Shown: positions 8,302 through 19,661, numbered from the stretch's first letter. The stretch is DNA of 64,000 bases from Arthrobacter koreensis (GCF_009193255.1 NZ_WACG01000001.1:496001-560000); one strand, 5' to 3'. Numbers and translations: made by a program. The notes: generated from the sequence alone by a model not told the origin.

Positions 8302-9096
8302 TCAGTCCCCTGCCCCTGCGCCGCCGCCGTAGCGGGGGCCGGCTTCGGCTGAGTCGGTTCCCAATCCGCGGGAGATCCCCCTGGCGGCAGTCATGAGCGC
8401 CGGGACCGTTGCGGACGTGTTCTCTTTCCCGCGCGGAACCACCACACCCAGTGCTGCCACTGCCGAACCCTGGGGGCCAAAGACCGGTACGGCAATACCC
8501 GTTGTATCGGGGTCGACGACGCCGGGCAGCGTCGCGCACCCCTCCCGCCGGATCTCGGCCCACTGCCGCCGCAGGGAGCCGGCGGCAGGAAACGGCGGCG
8601 GATCGCTTCGGTGCCGGTCGAGGAACTCCTCCTGCACATGGCGGGGCGAGTGCGCCATGAGCACCATGCCGGAGGACGAGATGTGCAGCGGGAGCCTGCC
8701 GGCAACCTTCGCGAAGTTGGATACGGAGCCGCGGCTGGAGAGGCGTTCGATGAACAGCACCTCGTCCACCTGCAGGACGGACAGCTGGGTGTGCTGGCGG
8801 ATCACCGCCTGGATGTCCTCCATGAACGGCATGGCCACCTGACGCAGGTCCAGTGCGGCAGAGCTGCGGCTGGCCAGTTCCCAGAGCCGCAGGCCCAGCC
8901 GCAGTTCTCCGCTGTCCGTGCGCTGCAGCAGGGCCAGCGACACGAGCTCCCCCGCGAGCCGGTGCGCCGTCGAGAGCGGCAGTCCGGCCCGCCGGGCCAG
9001 GGTTGCCACCGGCATGGCGGGACGCTCGGCGTCGAACGCCGAGATCACGCGCACAATGCGCTCCGCCATGGAGTCGCCGGAGGGGGAATTGGCCAT
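8302..9096 (-). CDS. IclR-family transcriptional regulator
   Basis: Regulator of 264 aa with an N-terminal winged helix-turn-helix (about residues 10-65; ATLARRAGLPLSTAHRLAGEL) and a C-terminal IclR effector domain (about 80-245; SSRGSVSNFAKVAGRLPLHISSSG). IclR-type PcaR/PcaU/PobR proteins control pca and pob genes in other bacteria, and this gene lies directly upstream of pobA on the same strand, so it probably senses 4-hydroxybenzoate, protocatechuate or a pathway intermediate. Start ATG at 9096; an alternative ATG at 9069 is possible. The C-terminal tail is Gly-rich. Confidence 0.88.
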   Translation of the reverse strand: MANSPSGDSMAERIVRVISAFDAERPAMPVATLARRAGLPLSTAHRLAGELVSLALLQRTDSGELRLGLRLWELASRSSAALDLRQVAMPFMEDIQAVIRQHTQLSVLQVDEVLFIERLSSRGSVSNFAKVAGRLPLHISSSGMVLMAHSPRHVQEEFLDRHRSDPPPFPAAGSLRRQWAEIRREGCATLPGVVDPDTTGIAVPVFGPQGSAVAALGVVVPRGKENTSATVPALMTAARGISRGLGTDSAEAGPRYGGGAGAGD

Positions 9097-9167
9097 ACAA
9101 GTACTTTGGCATACTACGCCGCTGCCCCGCTGCTGCGGTCCGCCTCCGGACCGCGGGCGCCGTTAAC

Positions 9168-9205
9168 GAAGGAAGGACCCCGCCTTTCGGCGGGGTCCTT
9201 CCTTC
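9168..9205 (-). terminator. rpoC terminator
   Basis: A perfect 17-bp stem (9168-9184 with 9189-9205) closed by a 4-base loop begins about 30 nt beyond the rpoC stop. It is GC-rich at the loop side with a purine/pyrimidine base. Position and stem strength support a factor-independent-like terminator; the T-run is weak, as is common in actinobacteria. Confidence 0.8.
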
Positions 9206-9235
9206 GCGGTGTGCGCTCCGCGGGGCTATTCAGCC

Positions 9236-12200
9236 TTAGCGGAACTCGCTGCCCATGTCGTAGTCATCCAGCGGGATGGCGTGGAACTCGGGGCTCAGGC
9301 CACCGTCAACTCCGGCGTAGTCGAAGTCGCTGAAGGCGCTCGGGCCGGTGAAGAGATTGGCCTTTGCTTCCTCAGTCGGTTCAACCGTGACCTCGGTGTA
9401 ACGGGGCAGGCCCGTTCCGGCCGGGATCAGCTTACCGATGATGACGTTCTCCTTGAGGCCGAGCAGCGGATCGCTCTTGCCTTCCATAGCCGCCTGCGTC
9501 AGGACGCGGGTGGTCTCCTGGAAGGAAGCAGCGGACAGCCAGGACTCGGTTGCCAGGGATGCCTTGGTGATACCCATCAGCTCCGGACGGCCAGCGGCCG
9601 GACGGCGTCCTTCGGAAACCACGCGGCGGTTCTCGCTCTCGAACCGACGGCGCTCGGCCAGCTCACCCGGGAGCAGGTCGGAATCGCCGGATTCGATCAC
9701 GGTCACGCGGCGCAGCATCTGGCGGACGATGACTTCCACGTGCTTGTCGTGGATGCCTACGCCCTGGCTGCGGTAAACGCGCTGGACTTCGTCCACCAGG
9801 AACTCCTGTGCCTTGCGCGGGCCGAGGATGCGGAGGATCTGCTTGGGATCCACTGCACCTGCAACCAGCTGCTGGCCAACCTCTACGTGGTCGCCGTCGG
9901 CAACCAGGAGGCGGGCACGGCGCAGGACCGGGTAGGCGATTTCCTCGGAGCCGTCATCGGGAGTGACAACCAGACGCATCTGGCGGTCGGTCTCTTCGAT
10001 GGTGACGCGGCCGGCCGTCTCGGAGATCGGAGCAACGCCCTTGGGGGTACGTGCTTCGAAGAGCTCCTGAATACGGGGCAGACCCTGGGTGATATCTTCC
10101 GCCGATGCAACACCACCGGTGTGGAAGGTACGCATGGTCAGCTGGGTACCGGGCTCACCGATGGACTGTGCGGCGATGATGCCAACGGCCTCGCCAATGT
10201 CCACGGTCTTGCCGGTGGCCAGCGAACGGCCGTAGCAGAGGGCACAGGTTCCGACTGCCGATTCACAGGTCAGCACGGAGCGAACCTTGATCTCGGTGAC
10301 GCCGGCCTTGAACAGCTTCTCGATCAGCACATCGCCGACGTCGTCGCCGCCCTTGGCCAGGACGTTGCCTTCAGCGTCGGTCACGTCGGTAGCCAGCGTA
10401 CGGGCGTACGCCGAGTTCTCGACCTCTTCGTGCAGCACCAGTTCACCGTTGTGGTCCGGAACAGCAATCGTGACCTTCAGGCCGCGCTCGGTACCGCAGT
10501 CTTCTTCGCGGACAATGACGTCCTGCGAGACGTCCACCAGACGACGGGTCAGGTAACCCGAGTTGGCGGTACGCAGTGCGGTATCGGCCAGGCCCTTACG
10601 GGCACCGTGCGTGGCGATGAAGTATTCCAGCACCGACAGGCCCTCACGGTAGGAGGACTTAATCGGACGCGGGATAATCTCGCCCTTCGGGTTGGCCACC
10701 AGGCCACGGATACCGGCGATCTGCCGGACCTGCAGCCAGTTGCCTCGTGCACCGGAGGAAACCATGCGGTTGATGTTGTTCTGGATCGGCATGTTGTCGC
10801 GCATAGCCTTGGCAACCTCGTTGGTTGCCTGGTTCCAGATGTCGATGAGCTCCTGGCGGCGCTCGTCTTCAGCGATCAGGCCCTTGCCGTACTGGCTTTC
10901 AACCTTGGCAGCGCGTGCTTCGTAAACCTCCATGATGGCAGGCTTGTCGATCGGAGCAGCGATGTCCGAGATGGCGACGGTAACGCCCGAGCGGGTGGCC
11001 CAGTAGAAACCGGCGTCCTTCAGGTTATCCAGGGTGGCAGCGGTGACGACCTTCGGGTAGCGCTCGGCGAGATCGTTCACGATCTTGGAGAGCTGGCCCT
11101 TGTCCGCCACGGACTCAACCCAGGGGTAGTCCACGGGCAGGGTCTGGTTGAACAGCACCTGGCCGAGGGTGGTCGGGATGAGAGCGGGAGTGCCCTCTTC
11201 CCAGCCTTCCGGAGCCGGCTGCTCGTCGCTGGGCACGAAGCCTTCGACGCGGATCTTGACCGGGGCATTCAGGTGCAGCTCGCCGAGGTCGTTCGCCATG
11301 ATGGCTTCCGCCATCGAGGAGAACACACGGCCTTCGCCTGCTGCGCCTTCGCGCTTGGTGGTCAGGTGGTGCAGGCCGATGATCATATCCTGCGAGGGCA
11401 GGGTCACCGGACGGCCGTCCGACGGCTTCAGGATGTTGTTCGAGGACAGCATCAGGATACGGGCTTCAGCCTGGGCTTCGGGGCTCAGCGGCAGGTGCAC
11501 TGCCATCTGGTCACCGTCGAAGTCAGCGTTGAAGGCGCCGCAGACCAGCGGGTGCAGCTGAAGGGCCTTGCCCTCAACCAGCTGCGGCTCGAAGGCCTGG
11601 ATGCCGAGGCGGTGCAGGGTGGGTGCACGGTTGAGCAGCACCGGGTGTTCGGTGATGATCTCTTCCAGCACGTCCCAGACCTGCGGGCGGAAACGCTCGA
11701 CCATGCGCTTGGCGCTCTTGATGTTCTGCGCGTGGTTGAGGTCAACCAGGCGCTTCATCACGAACGGCTTGAAGAGCTCCAGCGCCATCTGCTTGGGCAG
11801 GCCGCACTGGTGCAGCTTCAGCTGCGGACCGACGACGATGACCGAACGGCCCGAGTAGTCAACGCGCTTGCCGAGCAGGTTCTGGCGGAACCGGCCCTGC
11901 TTGCCCTTGAGCATGTCGGAGAGCGACTTCAGCGGACGGTTGCCCGGTCCGGTGACCGGACGGCCGCGGCGGCCGTTGTCGAACAGGGAGTCAACGGCTT
12001 CCTGGAGCATGCGCTTTTCGTTGTTCACGATGATCTCGGGGGCACCGAGATCCAGCAGGCGCTTCAGGCGGTTGTTGCGGTTGATCACGCGGCGGTACAG
12101 GTCGTTCAGGTCCGACGTCGCGAAACGGCCGCCGTCGAGCTGGACCATCGGGCGCAGTTCCGGCGGGATCACCGGAACGGCGTCGAGGACCATGCCCATG

Positions 12201-13126
12201 GGGCTGTTGGACGTCGTGAGGAACGCGTTGACAACCTTCAGGCGCTTCAGGGCACGCGTCTTGCGCTGGCCCTTGCCGTTCTGGATGATCTCGCGCAGGT
12301 TCTCGGACTCCTGCTGCATGTCGAAGTCTTCAAGGCGCTTCTTGATGGCTTCGGCGCCCATGGAGCCTTCGAAGTACAGGCCGTAGCGGTCGCGCAGTTC
12401 GCGGTACAGGCCTTCGTCGCCCTCGAGGTCGCCGACCTTGAGGTTCTTGAAGCGTTCCCAAACCTGCTCGAGGCGCTCGATGTTGTTGTCGGCGTCGCGG
12501 CGTACCTTGGCCATCTGGCGGTCGGCGGAGTCGCGGGCCTTCTTCTTGTCGGCAGCCTTCGCGCCTTCACCTTCGAGGCGAGCGAGCTCGTCTTCGAGGT
12601 CCTTGGCGATCGCGGCGATGTCGGAGTCGCGCTGGTCAACCAGGTGCTTGCGCTCCAGGTCGTGCTCGGCCTGCAGGTTCGGCAGTTCGGCGTGGCGGTT
12701 CTCTTCGTCGACCGAGGTGATCATGTAGGCAGCGAAGTAGATGACCTTTTCGAGGTCCTTCGGAGCCAGGTCAAGGAGGTAGCCCAGGCGGGAGGGGACA
12801 CCCTTGAAGTACCAGATGTGGGTTACCGGAGCGGCGAGCTCAATGTGGCCCATCCGTTCGCGGCGGACCTTGGCACGGGTAACCTCGACGCCGCAGCGCT
12901 CACAGATGATGCCCTTGAAGCGCACGCGCTTGTACTTGCCGCAGTAGCACTCCCAGTCACGGGAAGGACCGAAGATCTTCTCGCAGAAAAGACCGTCCTT
13001 CTCCGGCTTCAGGGTTCGGTAGTTAATGGTTTCCGGCTTTTTGACCTCGCCGTAAGACCAGTTGCGGATTTCGTCCGCAGTGGCAAGGCCGATTCGCATG
13101 AGGCCGAACGTGGAATCGTTGGACAT
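9236..13126 (-). CDS. rpoC: DNA-directed RNA polymerase beta' subunit
   Basis: Beta' subunit of RNA polymerase, 1296 aa, typical of actinobacteria. The N-terminal zinc site uses Cys60, Cys62, Cys75 and Cys78. The Mg-binding active-site loop NADFDGDQM is present at about residue 540. The C-terminal end ELNAL-like helix is replaced by the actinobacterial DYDMGSEFR tail. The ATG at 13126 is preceded by a GGGA-type site; the longer frame to 13198 is rejected because conserved homology starts at MSNDSTFG. It follows rpoB after a 192-nt gap. Confidence 0.97.
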   Translation of the reverse strand: MSNDSTFGLMRIGLATADEIRNWSYGEVKKPETINYRTLKPEKDGLFCEKIFGPSRDWECYCGKYKRVRFKGIICERCGVEVTRAKVRRERMGHIELAAPVTHIWYFKGVPSRLGYLLDLAPKDLEKVIYFAAYMITSVDEENRHAELPNLQAEHDLERKHLVDQRDSDIAAIAKDLEDELARLEGEGAKAADKKKARDSADRQMAKVRRDADNNIERLEQVWERFKNLKVGDLEGDEGLYRELRDRYGLYFEGSMGAEAIKKRLEDFDMQQESENLREIIQNGKGQRKTRALKRLKVVNAFLTTSNSPMGMVLDAVPVIPPELRPMVQLDGGRFATSDLNDLYRRVINRNNRLKRLLDLGAPEIIVNNEKRMLQEAVDSLFDNGRRGRPVTGPGNRPLKSLSDMLKGKQGRFRQNLLGKRVDYSGRSVIVVGPQLKLHQCGLPKQMALELFKPFVMKRLVDLNHAQNIKSAKRMVERFRPQVWDVLEEIITEHPVLLNRAPTLHRLGIQAFEPQLVEGKALQLHPLVCGAFNADFDGDQMAVHLPLSPEAQAEARILMLSSNNILKPSDGRPVTLPSQDMIIGLHHLTTKREGAAGEGRVFSSMAEAIMANDLGELHLNAPVKIRVEGFVPSDEQPAPEGWEEGTPALIPTTLGQVLFNQTLPVDYPWVESVADKGQLSKIVNDLAERYPKVVTAATLDNLKDAGFYWATRSGVTVAISDIAAPIDKPAIMEVYEARAAKVESQYGKGLIAEDERRQELIDIWNQATNEVAKAMRDNMPIQNNINRMVSSGARGNWLQVRQIAGIRGLVANPKGEIIPRPIKSSYREGLSVLEYFIATHGARKGLADTALRTANSGYLTRRLVDVSQDVIVREEDCGTERGLKVTIAVPDHNGELVLHEEVENSAYARTLATDVTDAEGNVLAKGGDDVGDVLIEKLFKAGVTEIKVRSVLTCESAVGTCALCYGRSLATGKTVDIGEAVGIIAAQSIGEPGTQLTMRTFHTGGVASAEDITQGLPRIQELFEARTPKGVAPISETAGRVTIEETDRQMRLVVTPDDGSEEIAYPVLRRARLLVADGDHVEVGQQLVAGAVDPKQILRILGPRKAQEFLVDEVQRVYRSQGVGIHDKHVEVIVRQMLRRVTVIESGDSDLLPGELAERRRFESENRRVVSEGRRPAAGRPELMGITKASLATESWLSAASFQETTRVLTQAAMEGKSDPLLGLKENVIIGKLIPAGTGLPRYTEVTVEPTEEAKANLFTGPSAFSDFDYAGVDGGLSPEFHAIPLDDYDMGSEFR

Positions 13127-13318
13127 GGGTCCCTGTTCTCTCTTGTTCTCTAAATCTGAATGTCTCGGGTACGGGAAGAAGCGAAAGGAAAGATCCAAGC
13201 CCAGCCCCGCGCCGGTGTCCGGAGGAAGGCGGCTTTAATATTCCCAGCGAGCTCTGCGAGCTGCGGAATTTCGTTGCCGCCGTTCCGGGCACCGGTGCGG
13301 AGCCAGGACGGATGAAAC

Positions 13319-16300
13319 CTAAACCTCTTCTACTGAGCTCGGCTCTGCGCGGGACAGATCAATACCCAGCTCTTCCGCGGCCCGGAAGACTTCTTCATCC
13401 GAGTCACGCATTTCAATCGTGTTGCCTTCGGTGGAAAGGACTTCCACGTTCAGGCACAGCGACTGCATTTCCTTGATGAGCACCTTGAACGATTCCGGAA
13501 CGCCGGGCTCCGGGATGTTCTCACCCTTGACGATGGCTTCGTAGACCTTGACGCGGCCGTGGATGTCATCGGACTTGATGGTGAGCAGTTCCTGCAGGGT
13601 GTAAGCGGCACCGTAGGCTTCCAGGGCCCAGACTTCCATTTCACCGAAGCGCTGGCCACCGAACTGTGCCTTACCACCCAGCGGCTGCTGCGTGATCATG
13701 GAGTACGGACCCGTGGAGCGTGCGTGGATCTTGTCGTCGACAAGGTGGTGCAGCTTCAGGATGTACATGTAGCCAACGGAGATCGGATCCGGGAACGGCT
13801 GGCCGGAACGGCCGTCGAACAGGCGGGCCTTTCCGGAAGATCCGATCAGGCGGTCGCCGTCGCGGGTGACGTTCGTGGAGTCCAGGAGGTTGGTGATTTC
13901 ATCCTCGCTGGCGCCGTCGAACACCGGGGTGGCAACGGTGGTGGGTCCGGTTTCACGCGGCAGGGCGGGCAGGTCCTTGACCCAGTCCGGCTCGCCTTCG
14001 ATCTTCCAGCCCTGCTTGGCAGCCCAGCCGAGGTGGATTTCCAGGACCTGTCCGACGTTCATTCGGCCCGGAACACCCAGCGGGTTCAGGACGATGTCGA
14101 CGGGGGTGCCGTCTTCCAGGAACGGCATGTCTTCGATCGGGAGGATCTTGGAGATGACGCCCTTGTTGCCGTGGCGGCCGGCCAGCTTGTCGCCGTCCGT
14201 GATCTTGCGCTTGTGGGCCACGTAGACACGGACCAGCTGGTTCACGCCCGGGGGCAGCTCGTCGTCGTTGTCGCGGTCGAAGATGCGCACGCCGATGACG
14301 GTTCCGGACTCGCCGTGGGGAACCTTCAGGGAGGTGTCGCGGACTTCGCGGCTCTTCTCGCCGAAGATGGCGCGCAGCAGGCGCTCTTCGGGGGTCAGTT
14401 CCGTTTCGCCCTTCGGGGTCACGCGGCCAACCAGGATGTCTCCTGCTTCGACCTCGGCACCGATGTGGATGATGCCGCGCTCGTCGAGCTGGGAGAGGAC
14501 TTCCTCGGACACGTTCGGGATGTCACGGGTGATTTCCTCGGCACCAAGCTTGGTGTCGCGGGCATCGACTTCGTGCTCCTCGATGTGGATCGAGGTCAGG
14601 ACATCGTCGGAGACCATGCGCTGCGAGAGGATGATGGCATCTTCGTAGTTGTGGCCTTCCCAGGACATGAATGCCACGAGCAGGTTCTTGCCCAGTGCCA
14701 GTTCACCCTGGTCCGTGGAGGGGCCGTCGGCGATGACGTCGTTGACCTCAACGCGGGTGCCCTCGGAGACGATCACGCGCTGGTTGTAGGCGTTGCCCTG
14801 GTTCGAGCGTGCGAACTTCATGATCGGGTAGCTGGTCTCGGTGCCGTCGTCGTTCATGACGGTAACCAGGTCAGCCGAAACCTCGGTGACGACGCCGGCC
14901 TTGGCGGCGGTGACGGAATCACCGGCGTCAATAGCTGCGTACTTCTCCATACCGGTGCCCACGACGGGACGCTCGGAACGGAGCAGCGGCACGGCCTGGC
15001 GCTGCATGTTCGCACCCATGAGGGCGCGGTTGGCATCGTCATGCTCGAGGAACGGAATCAGGGCCGTTGCAACCGACACCATCTGGCGCGGGGAAACGTC
15101 CATGTACTCCACGCCTTCGGGCTCGACGAGCACGGGCTCGCCGGATCCGCCGCGGGCACGGACGAGGACGAGGTCCTCTTCGAAGTGCATGTCTTCGCGC
15201 AGCGGGGCGTTTGCCTGTGCGATCGTGCGCTCTACTTCGTCATCCGCGGTCAGGTAATCGACCTGGTCGGTGACGACGCCGTCCACTACCTTGCGGTACG
15301 GGGTTTCGATGAAGCCGAAGGCGTTGATCCGGGCGTAGGAGGCCAGCGAACCGATCAGGCCGATGTTCGGGCCTTCAGGGGTTTCGATGGGGCACATGCG
15401 TCCGTAGTGCGAGGGGTGGACGTCTCGGACTTCCATGCCTGCACGGTCACGGGACAGACCGCCCGGGCCCAGCGCGGAAAGGCGGCGCTTGTGGGTCAGG
15501 CCGGCCAGCGGGTTGTTCTGGTCCATGAACTGCGAGAGCTGGGAGGTTCCGAAGAACTCCTTGATCGCAGCAACGACCGGACGGATGTTGATCAGGGTCT
15601 GCGGCGTAATTGCCTCGACGTCCTGAGTGGTCATCCGTTCGCGGACAACACGCTCCATGCGGGAAAGACCGGTGCGGATCTGGTTCTCGATCAGTTCGCC
15701 GACGGCGCGGATGCGACGGTTACCGAAGTGGTCGATGTCGTCAACCTCAACGCGGATGTCCACGTCCTGGCCGTCGCGCTTGCCCGGGATGGTCTTCTCG
15801 CCGGCGTGCAGTGCCACGAGGAACTTGATCATCGCGACGATGTCGTCGATGTTCAGGACCGAAGCGTCAGCGTCGCCAATCGGCTTTTCGACGCCGAGCT
15901 TGCGGTTGATCTTGTAACGGCCAACCTTCGCCAGGTCGTAGCGCTTCGGGTTGAAGTACAGGTTCTCCAGCAGCGTCTTGGCAGCCTCAACCGTGGGCGG
16001 CTCTCCCGGACGGAGCTTGCGGTAGATGTCCAGCAGGGCATCTTCCTGGGTTTCGGTGGGATCCTTCTCCAGGGTGGCGCGGATCGAGTCGTACTCGCCG
16101 AACGTTTCCAGGATCTGGCCTTCGGTCCAGCCGAGGGCCTTGAGCAGGATGGTGACCGACTGCTTGCGCTTGCGGTCCAGGCGGACGCCAACCTGGTCCC
16201 GCTTGTCGATTTCGAGTTCGAACCATGCACCGCGGGAAGGAATGATCTTCGCGGTGTAGATGTCCTTGTCACTGGTCTTGTCAGCGGCGCGCTCGAAGTA

Positions 16301-16819
16301 GGCGCCCGGGGAACGGACCAGCTGCGAGACGACGACGCGCTCAGTGCCGTTGATGACGAAGGTACCCTTGTCCGTCATCAGCGGGAAGTCGCCCATGAAC
16401 ACGGTCTGCTGCTTGATTTCACCCGTGTTGTTGTTCATGAACTCGGCCTTGACGTACAGCGGTGCCGAGTACGTTGCGTCCCGGTCCTTGCACTCGGCCA
16501 TGGTGTACTTCGGATCAGCGAATTCCGGCTCCGAGAAGCTCAGGGACATGGTGCCCTGGAAATCTTCGATCGGGGAAATTTCTTCGAAGATGTCCGCGAG
16601 GCCGGAGGTAGTGGCGAAACCGGCGTCGCCCTCTTCCTGGGCCTTCCGCAGGCGTTCCTTCCAGCGCTCGTTGCCTACGAGCCAGTCAAAGCTGTCCGTC
16701 TGCAGGGCAAGAAGATTGGGAACATCCAGCGGTTCGTGAATCTTTGCGAATGAAATCCGGGAAGCTGCGTTCTCCGGATTGGTAGCGGTTGCATTATTAG
16801 AGGTGCTCGAGGCGACCAA
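13319..16819 (-). CDS. rpoB: DNA-directed RNA polymerase beta subunit
   Basis: Beta subunit of RNA polymerase, 1166 aa from a TTG at 16819. That TTG is preceded by GGAAGGAT at about 5 nt, and the sequence then starts LVASSTSNN. The rifampicin-resistance cluster has the sensitive-type residues: Asp in FMDQNN, His in LTHKRR, and Ser in [10 protein letters not shown]. The rpoB-rpoC pair is separated from rplJ-rplL by a plus-strand thiolase and ybaK. A candidate promoter lies about 220 nt upstream, giving a long 5' leader. Confidence 0.97.
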   Translation of the reverse strand: MVASSTSNNATATNPENAASRISFAKIHEPLDVPNLLALQTDSFDWLVGNERWKERLRKAQEEGDAGFATTSGLADIFEEISPIEDFQGTMSLSFSEPEFADPKYTMAECKDRDATYSAPLYVKAEFMNNNTGEIKQQTVFMGDFPLMTDKGTFVINGTERVVVSQLVRSPGAYFERAADKTSDKDIYTAKIIPSRGAWFELEIDKRDQVGVRLDRKRKQSVTILLKALGWTEGQILETFGEYDSIRATLEKDPTETQEDALLDIYRKLRPGEPPTVEAAKTLLENLYFNPKRYDLAKVGRYKINRKLGVEKPIGDADASVLNIDDIVAMIKFLVALHAGEKTIPGKRDGQDVDIRVEVDDIDHFGNRRIRAVGELIENQIRTGLSRMERVVRERMTTQDVEAITPQTLINIRPVVAAIKEFFGTSQLSQFMDQNNPLAGLTHKRRLSALGPGGLSRDRAGMEVRDVHPSHYGRMCPIETPEGPNIGLIGSLASYARINAFGFIETPYRKVVDGVVTDQVDYLTADDEVERTIAQANAPLREDMHFEEDLVLVRARGGSGEPVLVEPEGVEYMDVSPRQMVSVATALIPFLEHDDANRALMGANMQRQAVPLLRSERPVVGTGMEKYAAIDAGDSVTAAKAGVVTEVSADLVTVMNDDGTETSYPIMKFARSNQGNAYNQRVIVSEGTRVEVNDVIADGPSTDQGELALGKNLLVAFMSWEGHNYEDAIILSQRMVSDDVLTSIHIEEHEVDARDTKLGAEEITRDIPNVSEEVLSQLDERGIIHIGAEVEAGDILVGRVTPKGETELTPEERLLRAIFGEKSREVRDTSLKVPHGESGTVIGVRIFDRDNDDELPPGVNQLVRVYVAHKRKITDGDKLAGRHGNKGVISKILPIEDMPFLEDGTPVDIVLNPLGVPGRMNVGQVLEIHLGWAAKQGWKIEGEPDWVKDLPALPRETGPTTVATPVFDGASEDEITNLLDSTNVTRDGDRLIGSSGKARLFDGRSGQPFPDPISVGYMYILKLHHLVDDKIHARSTGPYSMITQQPLGGKAQFGGQRFGEMEVWALEAYGAAYTLQELLTIKSDDIHGRVKVYEAIVKGENIPEPGVPESFKVLIKEMQSLCLNVEVLSTEGNTIEMRDSDEEVFRAAEELGIDLSRAEPSSVEEV

Positions 16820-17033
16820 GAGGGATCCTTCCACAGACCTTCAGGCGTGTTTCGCGCTCCCACTCTGCACTGACGGACCTGGTCCGCGTGCGTCCTGGCG
16901 GTCCCGGGCGCCGTGGCATGCCCAGCGCGCGTGCGTTTGGAACGCCTGCGTGGACACTTCGGACGCCGCCTGGCCCGTGACACAGCCCACCGCTATATGA
17001 AGGCTGAAGGTTAAGAGAGGGAAGCAAATATCT

Positions 17034-17063
17034 ACTATAGGGCATTGGGGACACAGAAGTCTA
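17034..17063 (-). promoter_or_regulatory. candidate rpoB promoter
   Basis: On the minus strand TAGACT (17058-17063) and TATAGT (17034-17039) are separated by 18 nt, matching 4 and 5 of 6 consensus positions. It would give a leader of roughly 210 nt before the rpoB TTG. Prediction by eye only. Confidence 0.4.
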
Positions 17064-17372
17064 CCCGGTAATCGAAACCCCTGCCAGCTCAACCCCGGAT
17101 CCTGCAGCGGGAATCTTCAAAGTTCCTGCGCTGCGGCTTCCTGCCGGGGAGCTGCGGGCGGTGCCAGCGAACCGATGTGACGCGTGGCTACCTCCATAGA
17201 GTACCCCAAGTCCGGCGGATCCGCGCGATTTCCGTCCACAGCTCCGGCGCCTGCGCCCCGCGGCCCGCTAAACCGGCTACGGACCCGGCACCCAAATGTG
17301 TTCCCCGCCACGGCGAGCGGGTAGCCTATAGGCGAATCCGCAGGACCATCGGATCATTTTCTCGTGAACCTC

Positions 17373-17426
17373 ATGTTGGAATCTCTGTTGAAACCTCTGT
17401 TAAAACCTCTATTGAAAGCGGACTAG
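17373..17426 (+). CDS. possible 17-aa leader peptide with repeated LLKP
   Basis: ATG to TAG micro-ORF of 18 codons ending 5 nt before the thiolase ATG. It reads MLESLLKPLLKPLLKAD and is built from three nearly identical 12-nt units (CTCTGTTGAAAC, CTCTGTTAAAAC, CTCTATTGAAAG). The thiolase lacks a strong Shine-Dalgarno, so translation of this micro-ORF could couple to it. The ribosome site before the micro-ORF is itself weak, so it may simply be a repeat; no homolog is known to me. Confidence 0.3.
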   Translation: MLESLLKPLLKPLLKAD

Positions 17427-17431
17427 CGGCC

Positions 17432-18652
17432 ATGAGCACTGACGCATTTGCAGGATCCGGAACAGCGCCGGCACCCGAAGTTGTCATAGTGGGCGGCGCA
17501 CGTACCCCGCAGGGCCGGCTGAACGGCCAGCTGGCCTCTTTCACCGCCGTCGAACTGGGAGCCTTCGCCATTGCCGGTGCCCTGGAGCGCTCCGGCGTCG
17601 ACGCTTCCCAGGTAGACAGCGTGATCATGGGCCACGTCGTGCAGGCCGGCTGCGGCCAGAACCCGGCCCGCCAGTCGGCCATCAAGGCAGGACTGGGCTG
17701 GGACGTACCCACCGTGACCATCAATAAGGTGTGCCTCTCCGGCCTTGCGGCGGTGATCGACGCTGCACGGCTCATCCGCGGCGGCGAGGCCACCGTGGTG
17801 GTGGCCGGCGGCCAGGAATCAATGACCCGCGGGCCGCATGTGCTGCCCGGTTCCCGCCAGGGCTGGAACTACGGCAGCATGTCCGTGCTGGACTCCGTGG
17901 CCCACGACGGGCTGACGGATGCCTTCGACAACGAGTCCATGGGTGTTTCCACCGAGCGGGGCAACGGCGCCCTTGGCATTAGCCGGACAGCACAGGACGA
18001 AGTTGCCGCGGCTTCGCACCAGCGGGCCGCCGCGGCCGCCGAAGCCGGGATCTTCGACGTCGAAATCACCCCGGTCACCGTTCCCCAACGCAAGGGCGAT
18101 CCCGTGGTGCTCACGGCCGACGAAGGTGTCCGCCCGGCCACCACGGTGGAGACTCTCGCGGGACTGCGCCCTGCTTTCGACCCGGAAGGCACCATTACGG
18201 CCGGCAACTCTTCGCCGCTGTCCGACGGCGCCAGCGCACTGGTCCTGACCACGCGTGCCTTCGCCGAGGAACAGGGCCTGCCCATCCTTGCCGCCGTCGG
18301 AATGCCCGGACAAGTTGCCGGGCCGGACAACAGCCTGCACTCGCAGCCTTCCAATGCCATTGCGCAGGCGCTCAAGCGCGCCGGCTGGACTGCGGCTGAC
18401 CTGGATTTTGTCGAGATCAACGAGGCGTTCGGCTCCGTAGCCGTCCAGTCCCTGCAGGAGCTCGGCGTCGACCTCGCGGACTGCAACATCCACGGCGGCG
18501 CCATAGCCCTCGGCCACCCCATCGGTGCGTCCGGTGCCCGGCTTGCACTGCACGCGGCGCACGAGCTGAACCGCCGAGGTTCTGGGCGCGCCGCCGTCGG
18601 ACTCTGCGGAGGCGGTGGACAGGGTGAAGCCCTGCTGCTGTACAGGGCCTAA
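17432..18652 (+). CDS. acetyl-CoA C-acyltransferase (thiolase)
   Basis: Thiolase of 406 aa from the ATG at 17432, plausibly an acetyl-CoA acetyltransferase of lipid or polyhydroxyalkanoate metabolism. The acyl Cys is in NKVCLSGLAAV, the catalytic His in GHPIGASGARLA and the second Cys in GLCGGGGQGEA. It differs from PcaF (1353-2555) by the CGGGGQG signature, which is typical of biosynthetic or general thiolases. It is transcribed away from rpoB and followed after 3 nt by ybaK. Substrate chain length cannot be told from sequence. Confidence 0.88.
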   Translation: MSTDAFAGSGTAPAPEVVIVGGARTPQGRLNGQLASFTAVELGAFAIAGALERSGVDASQVDSVIMGHVVQAGCGQNPARQSAIKAGLGWDVPTVTINKVCLSGLAAVIDAARLIRGGEATVVVAGGQESMTRGPHVLPGSRQGWNYGSMSVLDSVAHDGLTDAFDNESMGVSTERGNGALGISRTAQDEVAAASHQRAAAAAEAGIFDVEITPVTVPQRKGDPVVLTADEGVRPATTVETLAGLRPAFDPEGTITAGNSSPLSDGASALVLTTRAFAEEQGLPILAAVGMPGQVAGPDNSLHSQPSNAIAQALKRAGWTAADLDFVEINEAFGSVAVQSLQELGVDLADCNIHGGAIALGHPIGASGARLALHAAHELNRRGSGRAAVGLCGGGGQGEALLLYRA

Positions 18653-18655
18653 GGT

Positions 18656-19138
18656 TTGGAGTCCCTACCTGCTGGACGGAGCCGCGTGCTGGCCGCTGCG
18701 GCGCACCTTGGCCTGGACGTTGAGGTAGTCGACAGGCCGCCGGCCGGAAGCCTGGCCGAAGCAGCCGAAATGCTTGGCATTACTCCGGCGGACATCGTGA
18801 AGTCGCTCGTTGTCCGGCGCAAAGCGGGCGAGTACCTGTTCGTCCTGGTGCCGGGGGACGCCCAGATTTCCTGGCCTAAGCTCCGTGCGGCCGCGGGCGC
18901 CAACAAACTGATGCTCCCGCCTGCCGATGAAGCCTTTGAGGCCACCGGCTATGCCCGCGGCACCATCACTCCGCTGGGCAGCACGGTTGCGTGGCCTGTT
19001 TTTGCTGCACCGGGCATCCGGGGCCGCCGGGTCTCGATGGGCGCCGGTGAGCATGGAGCCAGCCTCTTTGTTGACGGGGATGCCCTGCTCACAGCCTTGG
19101 ACGCCACGGTCGCGGAGATCACCGATCCGCTCCCCTAG
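18656..19138 (+). CDS. ybaK: YbaK/EbsC-type Cys-tRNA(Pro) deacylase
   Basis: Aminoacyl-tRNA deacylase domain protein, up to 160 aa, of the YbaK/EbsC family that hydrolyses mischarged Cys-tRNA(Pro). Family features include the early conserved Lys in IVKSLVVRRK and the central FVLVPGD block. The TTG at 18656 has little room for a ribosome site after the thiolase stop; the in-frame GTG at 18686, preceded by GGACGGAG, is an equally good start. Tight spacing suggests cotranscription with the thiolase. A bidirectional terminator follows. Confidence 0.85.
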   Translation: MESLPAGRSRVLAAAAHLGLDVEVVDRPPAGSLAEAAEMLGITPADIVKSLVVRRKAGEYLFVLVPGDAQISWPKLRAAAGANKLMLPPADEAFEATGYARGTITPLGSTVAWPVFAAPGIRGRRVSMGAGEHGASLFVDGDALLTALDATVAEITDPLP

Positions 19139-19156
19139 CGCCAGGATGCACGCATG

Positions 19157-19193
19157 AAAAAACCCCCGCTTCGAAACGAAGCGGGGGTTTTTT
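19157..19193. terminator. bidirectional terminator between ybaK and rplL
   Basis: A 16-bp stem with arms of A6C5GCTTC type (left arm from 19157, right arm ending 19193) gives T-runs in both directions. It lies between the convergent ybaK and rplL and can end both transcripts. Confidence 0.9.
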
Positions 19194-19222
19194 CTGTCCT
19201 GCGGCGTGCCGCAGAAGCGGTA

Positions 19223-19600
19223 CTACTTGAGGGTAACCGTGGCGCCGGCAGCCTCGAGAGCTTCCTTCGCCTTGTCAGCGGTCTCCTTGTTGGCGCCTTC
19301 GAGGATAGCCTTCGGAGCACCGTCAACCAGGTCCTTGGCTTCCTTCAGGCCCAGGGAAGTCAGCGCGCGGACTTCCTTGATCACTGCGATCTTCTTGTCG
19401 CCAGCGGCTTCGAGGATAACGTCGAATTCGCTCTTCTCTTCAGCAGCTTCAGCAGCGCCGCCGCCAGCCGGGCCGGCAACTGCAACAGCAGCAGCGGTGA
19501 CGTCGAAGGTCTCTTCGAAGAGCTTCACGAAGTCGGAGAGCTCGATGATGGACAGTTCCTTGAAAGCTTCAATGAGCTCTTCGTTGGTGAGCTTCGCCAT
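19223..19600 (-). CDS. rplL: 50S ribosomal protein L7/L12
   Basis: Stalk protein of the large ribosomal subunit (125 aa), binding elongation factors as dimers on L10. It has the Ala/Gly-rich hinge at about residues 35-50 and the conserved C-terminal domain with [15 protein letters not shown]. It follows rplJ after about 60 nt in the usual rplJL operon and ends at the terminator at 19157-19193. Confidence 0.97.
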   Translation of the reverse strand: MAKLTNEELIEAFKELSIIELSDFVKLFEETFDVTAAAVAVAGPAGGGAAEAAEEKSEFDVILEAAGDKKIAVIKEVRALTSLGLKEAKDLVDGAPKAILEGANKETADKAKEALEAAGATVTLK

Positions 19601-19661
19601 GATGTGGCGTCCTTCCTATAAGTGGTGCGCTAAGGCACCGGGAGTTGAGGGTGAAGAGGGT

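Larger units (their letters stand above)
16820..17431. other. intergenic region between rpoB and the divergent thiolase
   Basis: About 610 bases between divergently transcribed rpoB and the thiolase. No conserved protein is recognisable in any frame. It holds a candidate rpoB promoter (17034-17063) and a 12-nt tandem repeat with a micro-ORF next to the thiolase (17373-17426). The remaining part shows no structure that I can name. Confidence 0.6.

Noticed and set aside
8216-9112. 298-codon minus frame through the hairpin and iclR
   Set aside because: Different frame from the clear IclR protein; composed of Arg/Ala/Pro-rich shadow sequence.
9209-13153. 1314-codon open frame on the plus strand
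   Set aside because: Mirror frame of rpoC caused by high-GC codon usage; rpoC is certain and the plus product resembles nothing.
13559-16753. 1064-codon open frame on the plus strand
   Set aside because: Mirror frame of rpoB for the same reason.
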